Part shown: positions 33,402 to 41,379 of the stretch, in pieces
Position numbering within the stretch: position 1 is the first letter of the stretch
Layout: every line of letters starts with the position of its first letter
Assembly: GCA_036732565.1 (NCBI GenBank)
Contig: DAINCF010000001.1
Span: forward strand, 1 to 64,000
Length of the DNA: 64,000 nucleotides
Direction: 5' to 3'
Origin: JAIVJN01 sp036732565
Lineage (GTDB): Bacteria > Acidobacteriota > Vicinamibacteria > Vicinamibacterales > UBA2999
The notes under the pieces: generated by a model
What the model saw: only the letters and a program-made list of their open reading frames with translations
Database searches by the model: none
Told to the model about the DNA's origin: nothing
Program-made: the position numbers and the translations under genes

Positions 33402-35026
33402 GACCGTTGTGCCCCGATTTCCCAGCCGGCGATCACCTGTTTCAGCTCGCCGCGCAGCTCCAAGAGGGTCGTTCCGGCGATCTCGCGGGCGCGAGCCGTC
33501 GTGGCGTACCGACGCTCCAGGGCGTCGTAGGCTTGCACCTGGCGCTGCGCTCGCTGGCGGGCGGCATCCGCGTCCGCGGTCTGGCGGACGACACGCTCTC
33601 GAATTGCCTGCTCGAGGTCGGCGATCAACGTTGGTAGTTCATCTTGCAGATGCTGCGCGACGGTCGCCACCCACAAGCGTTGGAACTCCTGTAGAATTCG
33701 ACGTCCTTCTCCCCGTAGGTGCTCACGAGCTCGTTCACGCTCTCGAGCCTCACCCTCCGCCCGCTCCCGCCGGACCGTCCTCATCGCTTGCAACGCGCCA
33801 AGCGAGAGGAGCAGCACGCTGAGCGGCACCATCACGTCACGGAATGAACGGAGGAACGAGAAGCCGAACGCCGACAACAGCATCACGACGACCATCTGAT
33901 AGCGGCGGGCTATGGTGAGATATTCGAAGAACCCCGGCCGTGGCAATTCGCCTTGGTAATGTCTCGAGAAGATCACTGTGATGTCGAGGATCCGATGCAA
34001 CCGCCCGTCAGACAGATGCCGAAGCGGCGTTGGGGTCCTCGCGCCTTTGCCAGTTGGCAGTCGATCGGCCGCCTGACGCTGAATCACTCGGATCAGATCG
34101 TGAGTCGCGCGGAGATCCGCGAGGCCGTGTGCAAGAAGCGCTCGTCGTATGTCTCGCAGAAGGTTCTGCTCATCAGTCGGAGCGAGCCGAGTTGTCGTTG
34201 TGCGAGAGCGCGCTTCGCGGTCGAGGCGGACGACAGCATTGACTGCTTGCTCGACCTCGCTCCACAGCTCGGCCCCTGGCAACGACGCCATGTGAAGGCG
34301 CTCCTCGAGTCCACGGACGAGCTCCACGGTCTGCCGCTGAAGGGACGTCCGCAGTTCGGCGACCGCCTCGACGCCAACGGCTTGAAGAGTTGGCGCGGAG
34401 CGGTGCTGCAGCAGGCCTCGGCGAGTGCGAAGCGACTGTAAGTCTCGGTGAACGTCGGCGGTGAAGGCAGCCAGCAGCGCTGATGCAGCGTCAGCGATGG
34501 CGACCGCTTGCAAAGCATTCCATGTGGCCGAGTCGACGTGCGACGCCCATGCAGCGACGAGGGTCTCCGCGGTGTGGTCGGCCTCGAGCCAACAGGTATT
34601 CCATGCGTGGTCGGTGAGAAGACGGCGGACCGTGGGAGTCTCGGCAGCGCAGCCGCTTACGAGGACGAACGGCCGTTGGTCAATCGCGCCTGCGACAGTA
34701 GGCGATGGTGGGTCGCTGGGCGCCACCCACGCCAGAATCGGCGCAACCGTCCGGCCTGCCACGGTGACACTCACCGCCGGCGATGCTAGCCGCAGGTGAA
34801 TCAGTCGTCCGGCAGCCTCGATGGTGTCAGGTGTCGTCGCCTCAGACGTGAGTATTTCGACCTCGCTGACCGGCGACTCACAGGTCCGAATGAGGTGCTC
34901 GGCTGCGGCCCGCAGTGCCGTTTGGGAGCGCGGACCGCTCTCGGCGACCAGTCGGGAGAACTCTTCCAGCCACTGTCTCAGCGTTCGCTGTGCTGTCACG
35001 GCACCGCCACGGGCGACCGTTCTCAC
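33398..35026 (-). CDS. Large membrane-associated helical protein, unknown family
   Basis: Protein of 542 aa that I do not recognise. Most of it is predicted helical and highly charged. One hydrophobic hairpin at about residues 373-412 (MVVVMLLSAFGFSFL and VMVPLSVLLLSLGAL) would place both ends on the cytoplasmic side. The C-terminal 125 residues form a strongly charged coiled coil (EGEARERERAREHL onward). No GTPase, ATPase or known enzyme motif is visible. The start is a GTG (35026) overlapping the stop of the PEGA/SUMF1-like gene in a GTGA junction. It is coupled to the Hsp70-like gene and may be its membrane client or anchor. Confidence 0.8.
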   Translation of the reverse strand: MRTVARGGAVTAQRTLRQWLEEFSRLVAESGPRSQTALRAAAEHLIRTCESPVSEVEILTSEATTPDTIEAAGRLIHLRLASPAVSVTVAGRTVAPILAWVAPSDPPSPTVAGAIDQRPFVLVSGCAAETPTVRRLLTDHAWNTCWLEADHTAETLVAAWASHVDSATWNALQAVAIADAASALLAAFTADVHRDLQSLRTRRGLLQHRSAPTLQAVGVEAVAELRTSLQRQTVELVRGLEERLHMASLPGAELWSEVEQAVNAVVRLDREARSRTTTTRLAPTDEQNLLRDIRRALLAHGLADLRATHDLIRVIQRQAADRLPTGKGARTPTPLRHLSDGRLHRILDITVIFSRHYQGELPRPGFFEYLTIARRYQMVVVMLLSAFGFSFLRSFRDVMVPLSVLLLSLGALQAMRTVRRERAEGEARERERAREHLRGEGRRILQEFQRLWVATVAQHLQDELPTLIADLEQAIRERVVRQTADADAARQRAQRQVQAYDALERRYATTARAREIAGTTLLELRGELKQVIAGWEIGAQRS

Positions 35027-36150
35027 CGCCGTCCCTCGTCATGACTGGTGACACGCACGCACCGAAAGCCGACGCTGTCGTCGCCCTGCTCGGGATTCAG
35101 GCGCGCGCGGGCGGACGCACGAAGACTAGACGCGATCGAGCGCCATGATCCGCCCCGTGCAACGCGATGGGCCGTGACCGTTGCATCGGAGCTGACATAC
35201 CAACCATCGACCCATTCCCACACGTTGCCTGCCATGTCGTAGAGACCCCAGTCGTTGGGCGCGAACGAGGCTACAGGCGCGGTGTGTTCCCAGCGATCGG
35301 CTGGCGGTGTGCCGAAGCTATTGGCGTGCGCTGTCAGGAATTGATCGCCCCAGGGGTACACAGCATCCACATTGCGGCCGCGCGCCGCGTACTCCCATTC
35401 CGCTTCGGTCGGCAGCCTGGCGCGAATCGAGGCACAGAACTCCTGCGCGTCGGCCCAGCGCGCGTTCACGACAGGCTGGTCGGGTCGCGTACTCCATGGC
35501 GGTTGTGGTGGCGTCGCCCGCCGGCGCGAAGCCGCGAACTCGCTGAACTGTTGCAGCGTCACTTCGGTGCGCATGATGTCGAAAGCGACGTCGATCGCGA
35601 CCGCTCGACGAGGGCGCTCATCGGCGAGGCAGCTCGCATCGGTTGGAACACACCCCATCGCCACCGCGCCCGTCCCGACTCTGCGCCATGGCGTGGTAGC
35701 GAATGACTGTGCCCGCTCTTTGATGTCTTCGAGCGCAGCGGCTTCGAGATCGCGAGCCATGGTCTCTGCCGTGACTGTGGCGATGTCATCCTGCAGATCC
35801 AGTCGCACCAGCAGGGCCTGGCTCTCCTCGACGTCTACCGTCAGCTCGCGCCGGACCTTGGCGATTTGGCTCAGGACGATCACGACATGCGAACCGGCTG
35901 CGACAGGTATCTCGCGTGGTGTGTCCGCGACCGCCACGCCCGCGTCCTGCCCATCGATCCAGACTCGGCACGGCGCATCGCTGAGAATGACGAGGCGACT
36001 GGCATGTTCGGCTGGCGGCGGCCCCCGACGCCGCTTCGTCACGTCCTGGACGTTCGGAGCTCGAGGCTTCGGCTTCGGCGGTGCCACTTGCTCGGCCAGA
36101 AGAGTCGCGGCCATGAGCGTGGCCAGTAGGAACGTCGACAGCGATCGCAC
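35023..36150 (-). CDS. Secreted PEGA plus SUMF1/formylglycine-enzyme-like protein, catalytic Cys absent
   Basis: Exported protein, 375 aa. Signal peptide at 1-20. A PEGA-like beta domain lies at about 50-120 (PCRVWIDGQDAG). The C-terminal two thirds (about 155-372) are of the SUMF1/FGE fold: FDIMRTEVTLQQFSEF, RLPTEAEWEYAARG, YPWGDQF, NDWGLYDMAGNVWEW, RVARGGSW and VGFRC. The two active-site cysteines of true formylglycine enzymes, expected just after RGGSW, are absent (RSIASSL), so the domain is probably structural or ligand-binding. The GTG start has GAGG upstream. In the middle of the Hsp70/coiled-coil cluster. Confidence 0.85.
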   Translation of the reverse strand: MRSLSTFLLATLMAATLLAEQVAPPKPKPRAPNVQDVTKRRRGPPPAEHASRLVILSDAPCRVWIDGQDAGVAVADTPREIPVAAGSHVVIVLSQIAKVRRELTVDVEESQALLVRLDLQDDIATVTAETMARDLEAAALEDIKERAQSFATTPWRRVGTGAVAMGCVPTDASCLADERPRRAVAIDVAFDIMRTEVTLQQFSEFAASRRRATPPQPPWSTRPDQPVVNARWADAQEFCASIRARLPTEAEWEYAARGRNVDAVYPWGDQFLTAHANSFGTPPADRWEHTAPVASFAPNDWGLYDMAGNVWEWVDGWYVSSDATVTAHRVARGGSWRSIASSLRASARARLNPEQGDDSVGFRCVRVTSHDEGRR

Positions 36151-36156
36151 AGAGCC

Positions 36157-37305
36157 TCACTTTTGAACCCAATCGCTCACGAGAAACGACAGGCCCTGCA
36201 GATAGTCATCCGGTGCACAGTCGCGACACTCGAGCTCGACCGCCGCTCGCACGGTCCCATCCTCGACGCCTGTCAATCGGAGCGTGATCAAACTGATCGT
36301 TCCGGTGGTTCGAAGTGTGCCGAATGCCAAGGCACTTGCGTTCGCCATGCGCCCGAGTTCCGCGGCACTCCGCGAGTCGGTAATGCCGAAGTTCTGAAAC
36401 TGCGCCTCTTGAAGCAGCTCTTTGATGCGCTTGCGCTCGACGATCGACAGACCGGCGGCTGACAATTTGACGGCAAGCGCGCTCTCGAGCATCTCACGCA
36501 AGTCGCCCGCTTCCATCTCGAACCCAACTACCGCGACCGGTTGCTGGGCGAGCGCTTCGAGACGCAGTGGTTCGGTGACCTTGACCGTGAATTCGGCGAT
36601 GGAGTACGGGTTGGCGCTGAGGTGCCGCTTCGTTCCCCCACTCTCTCCTGTGACCTCAGCGGCATAGAAGACACCGCCGACCGAGAAGCCACTCTCATAC
36701 AGGTCGGTTCCCGATCCCCTGGCGAGCGGCGTGAGGTGCTCGAGCTTGCCGCTTCTGGTGTTGTACGCGCGGACTTCGTGACGCCGAAGCTGTAGTTCTT
36801 GGCCAAGCACCCAGGCGTAGTCGCCAGAGGGTGACAGTCCGATCGATTCCGGCTTGAGTATGCCGAGGTCGATTGATTTGATCTCGGCACCGGACTTCGG
36901 ATTTCGGACCGACAGCGAGTATTGACGCTGGACTGCCTCAGGCCTCAGGCTTCCCGGGGTGAAGAGTGCGCTCGTCGCGACCGCCTCTTGAGCGATCGCG
37001 ATCAGGATCTGCGACCGGCCGCGATTGATCGCGGCCAGCCGCGCTCGGGTCACCCCGCCTGCGATCGGCACTCGGTACAACTCGCGCCCCGTCTGAGCTC
37101 GTGCGATCCAGTGCTCGGTCACGAGATATCGCTCGTCGCCGCGAGCATCGTCGAACACACATGGGTCCCGGCGTACTTCGCATGCTTGCAGACGCTCACC
37201 CGACGGCTGTCGGCCAGCCCTGACAATCAGATCCCCCGCAGAAGCGGAGTGAGAGTGGAGACAGACCGCTACTGCCAACGCCTGAACGCCGGTGCGAATG
37301 TCCAT
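36157..37305 (-). CDS. CsgG/TolB-like secreted protein
   Basis: Exported protein, 382 aa, with a signal peptide (VQALAVAVCLHSHSASAG). The first 230 residues have a beta-propeller-like, TolB-like look (LSPSGDYAWVLGQELQLRR). The last 130 carry a CsgG/FlgO-type domain: QPVAVVGFE, LAVKLSAAGLSIVERKRIKE, and ALAFGTLRTTG. In curli systems CsgG is an outer-membrane secretion pore, but here there is no lipobox and no curli gene, so a periplasmic role is likely. A strong GGGAGG precedes the ATG. Six bases upstream of the PEGA/SUMF1-like gene, same operon. Confidence 0.75.
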   Translation of the reverse strand: MDIRTGVQALAVAVCLHSHSASAGDLIVRAGRQPSGERLQACEVRRDPCVFDDARGDERYLVTEHWIARAQTGRELYRVPIAGGVTRARLAAINRGRSQILIAIAQEAVATSALFTPGSLRPEAVQRQYSLSVRNPKSGAEIKSIDLGILKPESIGLSPSGDYAWVLGQELQLRRHEVRAYNTRSGKLEHLTPLARGSGTDLYESGFSVGGVFYAAEVTGESGGTKRHLSANPYSIAEFTVKVTEPLRLEALAQQPVAVVGFEMEAGDLREMLESALAVKLSAAGLSIVERKRIKELLQEAQFQNFGITDSRSAAELGRMANASALAFGTLRTTGTISLITLRLTGVEDGTVRAAVELECRDCAPDDYLQGLSFLVSDWVQK

Positions 37306-37323
37306 GGTCTGCCTCCCTTCCCT

Positions 37324-37887
37324 CTAGAACAGCACTCGCAGACCCACGCGCGTTCGCAGGGATCCGCTCGAGCCGAGGGTATCGACCGGTCCGCCGTACG
37401 CTCCTTCGACGAAAAGAGAAGCGTTCTCTTTGATCGCGGTCTGAACGCCAAGTTTTCCGAGGACCTCGGGCTTGATGTCGACGCCTTCCGTCTGACTCAG
37501 CGGTGTACTGACCTCACCGCCGAAGTACGCGCTCGATGCCTTTTGCGGCGTGAAGTAGAAAGCGGCGCTACCGTTTGTGTAGAAGAGAGGTGTCGACCCC
37601 CGCTTGACCGTTCCGCTGCCGCTGAGGCCGAACGACAGCACGAAGCGGTTGGTGACGAACCGACCGAAGTCAACGGCCCCGAAGATGTTGGTCGATGTCG
37701 ACGTTCCGCCCTCGAAGCCGCCGACACCCTCGGTGCTTGAAATCTGTGTAAACGTTGCAAAACTGAGACTCAGTTGCTTCGCGCCCTTGCGCCCGACGGT
37801 ACGTGCCCCCTCGGCCGACTGGCCGAATGCAGGGGCAGCCGCGACGCTGACGAAAAGAGCAATCAAGACCGGCAGATACTTCCGCAT
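37324..37887 (-). CDS. Small outer-membrane beta-barrel-like protein
   Basis: Protein of 187 aa with a signal peptide ending FGQS (start MRKYLPVLIALFVSVAAAP, GGAGG six bases upstream). The remainder alternates hydrophobic and polar residues in about eight strands (for example QLSLSFATF, RFVLSFGLSGSG, AAFYFTPQ, SSAYFGGEV) and ends in VGLRVLF, a terminal Phe typical of outer-membrane barrels. No enzyme motif. Member of the envelope cluster; family not recognised. Confidence 0.75.
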   Translation of the reverse strand: MRKYLPVLIALFVSVAAAPAFGQSAEGARTVGRKGAKQLSLSFATFTQISSTEGVGGFEGGTSTSTNIFGAVDFGRFVTNRFVLSFGLSGSGTVKRGSTPLFYTNGSAAFYFTPQKASSAYFGGEVSTPLSQTEGVDIKPEVLGKLGVQTAIKENASLFVEGAYGGPVDTLGSSGSLRTRVGLRVLF

Positions 37888-37928
37888 GTTGGACCTCCGT
37901 GTGCTCACGCGTTGATGGGTGCGAACGC

Positions 37929-38411
37929 CTAGAAACGCGAAACGCGGCGGCGTTCGATCTCCTTGACCAACTGCTCGCCCTTGATGCTGATGCGCACGCG
38001 ATAGCGCGTGCTGTTGGGCTCGAAGCCGGCCGAGTCGATGTCATAGTTGCGAATCACGGCATTCACGCTGGTCTCGACGACGCTCCTCACGTCTTGGTTG
38101 TTCATCACCATCGTGTTGCCGCGAACTTCGGATTGAACCTTCTGTGCCAGGTCGGCTTGCGCGAGACTGAGCGCCGACTGACGTGCCAACCCTTCGTTCT
38201 TGTGATCGAAGATGCCTTCGCCGCCAATCACCGTGGTTTCGAACACGCGGCGCAGCTCGCTGAGAATGCGATCGTCTTTCCGGAGGCTTTCGTCGGCGAC
38301 CGCGCCGCCGGGTGTGTAGACGGTGACTTTCTCCTGAGTGCTGGCGCACCCGGTAGCGCATGCGAGGGTCAGAACCGCCGCCACTTCTCTCCACCAACTC
38401 TTCGTCCTCAT
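37929..38411 (-). CDS. LPP20-like lipoprotein
   Basis: Probable outer-membrane lipoprotein, 160 aa. The signal ends in a lipobox-like LACATGC, so lipidation at C22 is expected. The domain looks like the LPP20/FlgP-type fold (SALSLAQADLAQKVQSEV followed by a Lys/Arg-rich C-terminal strand). A perfect AGGAGG precedes the ATG. These lipoproteins are often associated with flagellar or surface structures, but no such genes are here. Sits between the FlgT-like and beta-barrel genes of the cluster. Confidence 0.7.
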   Translation of the reverse strand: MRTKSWWREVAAVLTLACATGCASTQEKVTVYTPGGAVADESLRKDDRILSELRRVFETTVIGGEGIFDHKNEGLARQSALSLAQADLAQKVQSEVRGNTMVMNNQDVRSVVETSVNAVIRNYDIDSAGFEPNSTRYRVRISIKGEQLVKEIERRRVSRF

Positions 38412-38439
38412 GACTGCCTCCTACGGTTGGATTGAGCTC

Positions 38440-39774
38440 TCACATCACGGTCATGCGGACGATGAACTTGTCCGCGCTCACTAGTTGCACTGGCCGTCCG
38501 GCCGCCTGAATACAGGTCGCCACGAGCTCGTCTTGCGGCAGCAGGACGTAGCCGGACAGCATCTCGAGTTCCGCCTGTGGGTGACTGGCGGTCGGCACGC
38601 TCGCAAATCGCACCGAATCGATGCCTTCGAGAGTTTCGAGACCAGCCTTCAGCCGTTGCGCGATCGAGAGGTCGACGTTCGCGAACGTGACGCGCGTAAC
38701 TCGCGGCCGGGAGGCGAGGATGCTCGGAATCTTCCAAGCCAGCGCGGCTGCGAACTCGGACGCGACGCCTTGCAGCGAAGATGTGATGGCGCCGAGCGCG
38801 CTGGTATGCGCCTTCGTCACGCTGCGGCTGAAGGCCTCGATGATGTAACCGTTCGACACCACCATCGCTTTCGCTGAGGCGACGGTCGTTGCCGAGGCGA
38901 ACTCCACGTCTTGCGGTTTGATTCGCTGCCAGGACAACTGCACGTTGCCTGTGAGGAGCATGTCAGCGCCGACCGCTCGCGCTACTGCGACCGCATCCAA
39001 CGTGATGCCCTGACGTGCCCGTTCGAGCTGCGCCGCATTCACCGATCCGGCGGCCATCACGTCGTCGGAAGTCATCACCGGGTATCCGAATGCACCGAAG
39101 GCTTGGGCGATGGCGGCCTCGGCATTGCGCATCGTGCCCGAGGTCGTAGAGGCCGGAGTGTGTCCCCATGGCGTCGATCCGGACGCGCTCTGCGTCTCCG
39201 GCGGAGGTGCATTGAAGGCCGCCTCGGGAAGCAACACCAACAGTCGAGGGTTGCCCATGACGTCGAGATAGAGTTTGAGACCGTCGAGCTCACTGGCGGC
39301 CTCGCCGGTCGACTGCACGACCATCGCGTCGATGCGCACCTCGTACTTCGGCGGCGTCTCCTCGACGAGGCCTTCTCCCACAAGCTCGTACGACTTGACG
39401 AACCCTTTCGAGCGAGACGCGACGATGTCGCTGACTGCCCGAACGTTGCGCACGAGCGTCAGACGGCCGATCTCGACTCCGGCGCCGCGTGCCACGGCTT
39501 CGGCGTAGGCTGACTGGAGCGCTGCCTGACGAGCGGCGGACACATTGCCTCCAAACACCGTGGCCGATCCGATGACGAACACTCTTTCCGCTGGCCGAGG
39601 CTCGTTCGCGAGCGCTCGGACTTCGCCGACGCCCTGTCGCCCGGGCTGGGGCTCGACTCCCTGCACCGTCGGCGTACGAGGTGGCACGGGTGTGACTTGT
39701 CCCGCAGCGGGAGAGGTGGTGCCGAGCAGTGTTGGCACCAGCAGCGTTCCAAAGAGCAGAGCGATCTTGATCAT
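38440..39774 (-). CDS. FlgT/LPP20-like exported protein
   Basis: Exported protein, 444 aa, signal peptide ending SPAAGQ. After a proline-rich linker, residues 65-150 match the FlgT N-terminal/LPP20-like pattern (GGNVSAARQAALQSAYAEAV, then a variable region and YEVRIDAMV). The rest has a FlgT-middle/CsgG-like character: AIAQAFGAFGYPVMTSDDV and AVARAVGADMLLTGNVQLSW. FlgT is a periplasmic ring protein of sodium-driven flagella, but no flagellar gene accompanies it. The fold family is also used in other envelope assemblies. Part of the minus-strand cluster. Confidence 0.7.
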   Translation of the reverse strand: MIKIALLFGTLLVPTLLGTTSPAAGQVTPVPPRTPTVQGVEPQPGRQGVGEVRALANEPRPAERVFVIGSATVFGGNVSAARQAALQSAYAEAVARGAGVEIGRLTLVRNVRAVSDIVASRSKGFVKSYELVGEGLVEETPPKYEVRIDAMVVQSTGEAASELDGLKLYLDVMGNPRLLVLLPEAAFNAPPPETQSASGSTPWGHTPASTTSGTMRNAEAAIAQAFGAFGYPVMTSDDVMAAGSVNAAQLERARQGITLDAVAVARAVGADMLLTGNVQLSWQRIKPQDVEFASATTVASAKAMVVSNGYIIEAFSRSVTKAHTSALGAITSSLQGVASEFAAALAWKIPSILASRPRVTRVTFANVDLSIAQRLKAGLETLEGIDSVRFASVPTASHPQAELEMLSGYVLLPQDELVATCIQAAGRPVQLVSADKFIVRMTVM

Positions 39775-39798
39775 GAGGTGGCGCCACTGAAGGTGTCG

Positions 39799-40206
39799 TC
39801 AACGAGAGCAATCGCCGCTGTTGCATGTGAGATTGATCTCCATGCAACTGCCTGCGCTCACCGTGTGCGTACCCGACCAGCTTCCACCGGTGTTGGTGCG
39901 CGCGGTGTAGCTGTGCGGGCCAACATTGAGCGTGGTGGCGACGCGGGCATCCCCATCGTTGACACAGGAGACGCCATTGCCGGCTTCGTAGTACCTGCGG
40001 AGCGTGCCGATGTAGGCGTCGTCGACATAGATGTCGATGGTCGACCAGCCGCGGTTTGCGTTCGTCGAGAACGCGAGCCGGCCGGTCTGAGGTGTCGTCG
40101 TGCTCGGGCCGACCGGGTTGATGGTGTTGCCATCCTGATCGGTGGTGCTGCTGCACGCCGACGCGAGGATGGCCGCCACCAAGAGCATTGAAGCAAACAA
40201 GCGCAT
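39799..40206 (-). CDS. Small lipoprotein, unknown
   Basis: Predicted lipoprotein of 135 aa. Signal MRLFASMLLVAAILASAC has a lipobox LASAC with Cys18 as lipidation site. The mature part begins with a Thr/Ser/Pro linker and then a small beta domain (WSTIDIYVDDAYIG, HSYTARTNTGGSWSG) with four Cys, two of them in a terminal NLTCNSGDCSR. PEGA-like in look, but not a confident match. GGAGG lies nine bases before the ATG. Second gene after the sigma-like factor in the cluster. Confidence 0.7.
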   Translation of the reverse strand: MRLFASMLLVAAILASACSSTTDQDGNTINPVGPSTTTPQTGRLAFSTNANRGWSTIDIYVDDAYIGTLRRYYEAGNGVSCVNDGDARVATTLNVGPHSYTARTNTGGSWSGTHTVSAGSCMEINLTCNSGDCSR

Positions 40207-40269
40207 CGTTCATTGCCTCCGCGCCCTAGACGGACGTGGCTGCTGCGTTCTGAGGACGTTGAACGAGGG

Positions 40270-41013
40270 CTAGTGAGATTCGAACATCGACGTTCCGGTC
40301 ACGCCCTGTTCCTCGAGGTTACGGCGCAAGGAACGCAGCATGCGATCGAATCGGCGATACAGGACTTTCGGATCGGTTCCGAACGTGTTCGCGAGGTCTT
40401 GCACCGTTCGCCGATCTCGAAAGCGCAGCTGAATCAGGTGGAGGTCCCCGACCGGCAGCCGCTCCAAGGCGGCGGAGAGGCTGGCACGAGCGCGTAACCT
40501 CCGGCAGCGTCGCTCGCGTGCCGCCAGCGGATCGGCAAATGGCGTTTCACCAACTTCGCCAACGACGTCGATCGACACTCTGCGGCGTCGTTGGCGGGGC
40601 GGCAGGAGCTGTTGCAGCTGCCGAAGGTCAGCGCGTGAGGGTGCGTTCGCGCCTCGGCTGACAATCTCGATCGCTTCGTCCGCGGTGAATCCATCTCGCG
40701 AGACCAGGCGCTCGAGGCGAATGGCGGGTTCCCCTAGCCTGGTCGCCGCCACTGTCGGCCGCCACTTCCCATATGTGCTGTTCTGCCAATCAAGCAGCAT
40801 TCGCAGGACCACGACATTGAGGTAACGCCTCAGTGAGCTTCGACCGTCGAAGCGGCTAAACACGTCGTATTCGCGCTCGACGACGCGCAAATGGACGGTT
40901 TGCGCGAAATCTTCCGCGTCTTCTCGGGACATCCGTCGGGAACGGGCAACTTCTCGAATCACGCAAGAAAGGAGCGCCATTTGGTCCGGTAACGGGGAGA
41001 TTGGTGTGCTCAT
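40270..41013 (-). CDS. Divergent ECF-type sigma factor heading the envelope cluster
   Basis: Protein of 247 aa with the layout of an ECF sigma factor. Region 2: REDAEDFAQTVHLRVVEREY and RRYLNVVVLRMLLDW. A long, basic linker (LLPPRQRRRRVSI) separates it from region 4: ALERLPVGDLHLIQLRFRDR followed by VQDLANTFGTDPKVLYRRF, a helix-turn-helix. Similarity to standard subgroups is low. The ATG at 41013 overlaps the stop of a small upstream ORF in a TGATG arrangement. First substantial gene of the minus-strand run and its probable specific sigma factor. Confidence 0.8.
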   Translation of the reverse strand: MSTPISPLPDQMALLSCVIREVARSRRMSREDAEDFAQTVHLRVVEREYDVFSRFDGRSSLRRYLNVVVLRMLLDWQNSTYGKWRPTVAATRLGEPAIRLERLVSRDGFTADEAIEIVSRGANAPSRADLRQLQQLLPPRQRRRRVSIDVVGEVGETPFADPLAARERRCRRLRARASLSAALERLPVGDLHLIQLRFRDRRTVQDLANTFGTDPKVLYRRFDRMLRSLRRNLEEQGVTGTSMFESH

Positions 41014-41180
41014 CACGCCCTCGCTGGTGTGGGGTTTCGCCAACACTCCATAAACGGAGACGCAGTGAAAACCGAACAGCTGGCGGTGCGGCGAGCGCAG
41101 TCGACAGACTCCTGGGCAGGTGCCGTCCGCCGTTGTCGTGGAGAGAACGTGCAGAGGATCGGAGCGAATCGAAACACCAT
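41013..41180 (-). CDS. Possible 55-aa leader ORF coupled to the sigma-like gene
   Basis: Opens at ATG 41180 with TAGGAGG seven bases upstream and stops at TGA sharing its last base with the ATG of the sigma-like gene (TGATG). The 55-residue product (MVFRFAPILCTF...) has Cys at 10, 28, 35 and 46 and no recognised family. Codon use is not strongly GC-biased at third positions, which weakens the case for selection. It could be a small protein or a leader whose translation feeds ribosomes into the sigma gene. Confidence 0.45.
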   Translation of the reverse strand: MVFRFAPILCTFSPRQRRTAPAQESVDCARRTASCSVFTASPFMECWRNPTPARA

Positions 41181-41379
41181 CGTGCGACCTCCTACCCTCA
41201 GACGCGCGAGACGCCCGTGAAGTAGATCGTGTGGTGTCGCGACGCCTGACACCCTGAGGTCGTGTCCCGACCGTGAATGAAGCGAAGGGGCCCTCGTGGC
41301 GTGCGGAACTGCTTGGGTTTATCGGCGATCGCGTACGACGGTCTTCCCTGTATTATTCGAGCCAACAGTCCTCCACCGC
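41181..41379. promoter_or_regulatory. Divergent promoter region between the two sigma-factor operons
   Basis: About 200 bases separate the divergent transcription units headed by the two sigma factors. The only feature I can point to is an AT-rich TATTAT at 41351-41356, about 24 bases before the ATG on the plus strand, without a convincing -35 partner. ECF-type promoters could be here but no pair of matched motifs was identified by eye. Confidence 0.4.

Noticed and set aside
41296..41379. Longer N-terminus for the plus-strand sigma factor
   Set aside because: The extra 28 residues (starting MACGTAWVYRR) do not resemble sigma N-termini and lie in the promoter region.
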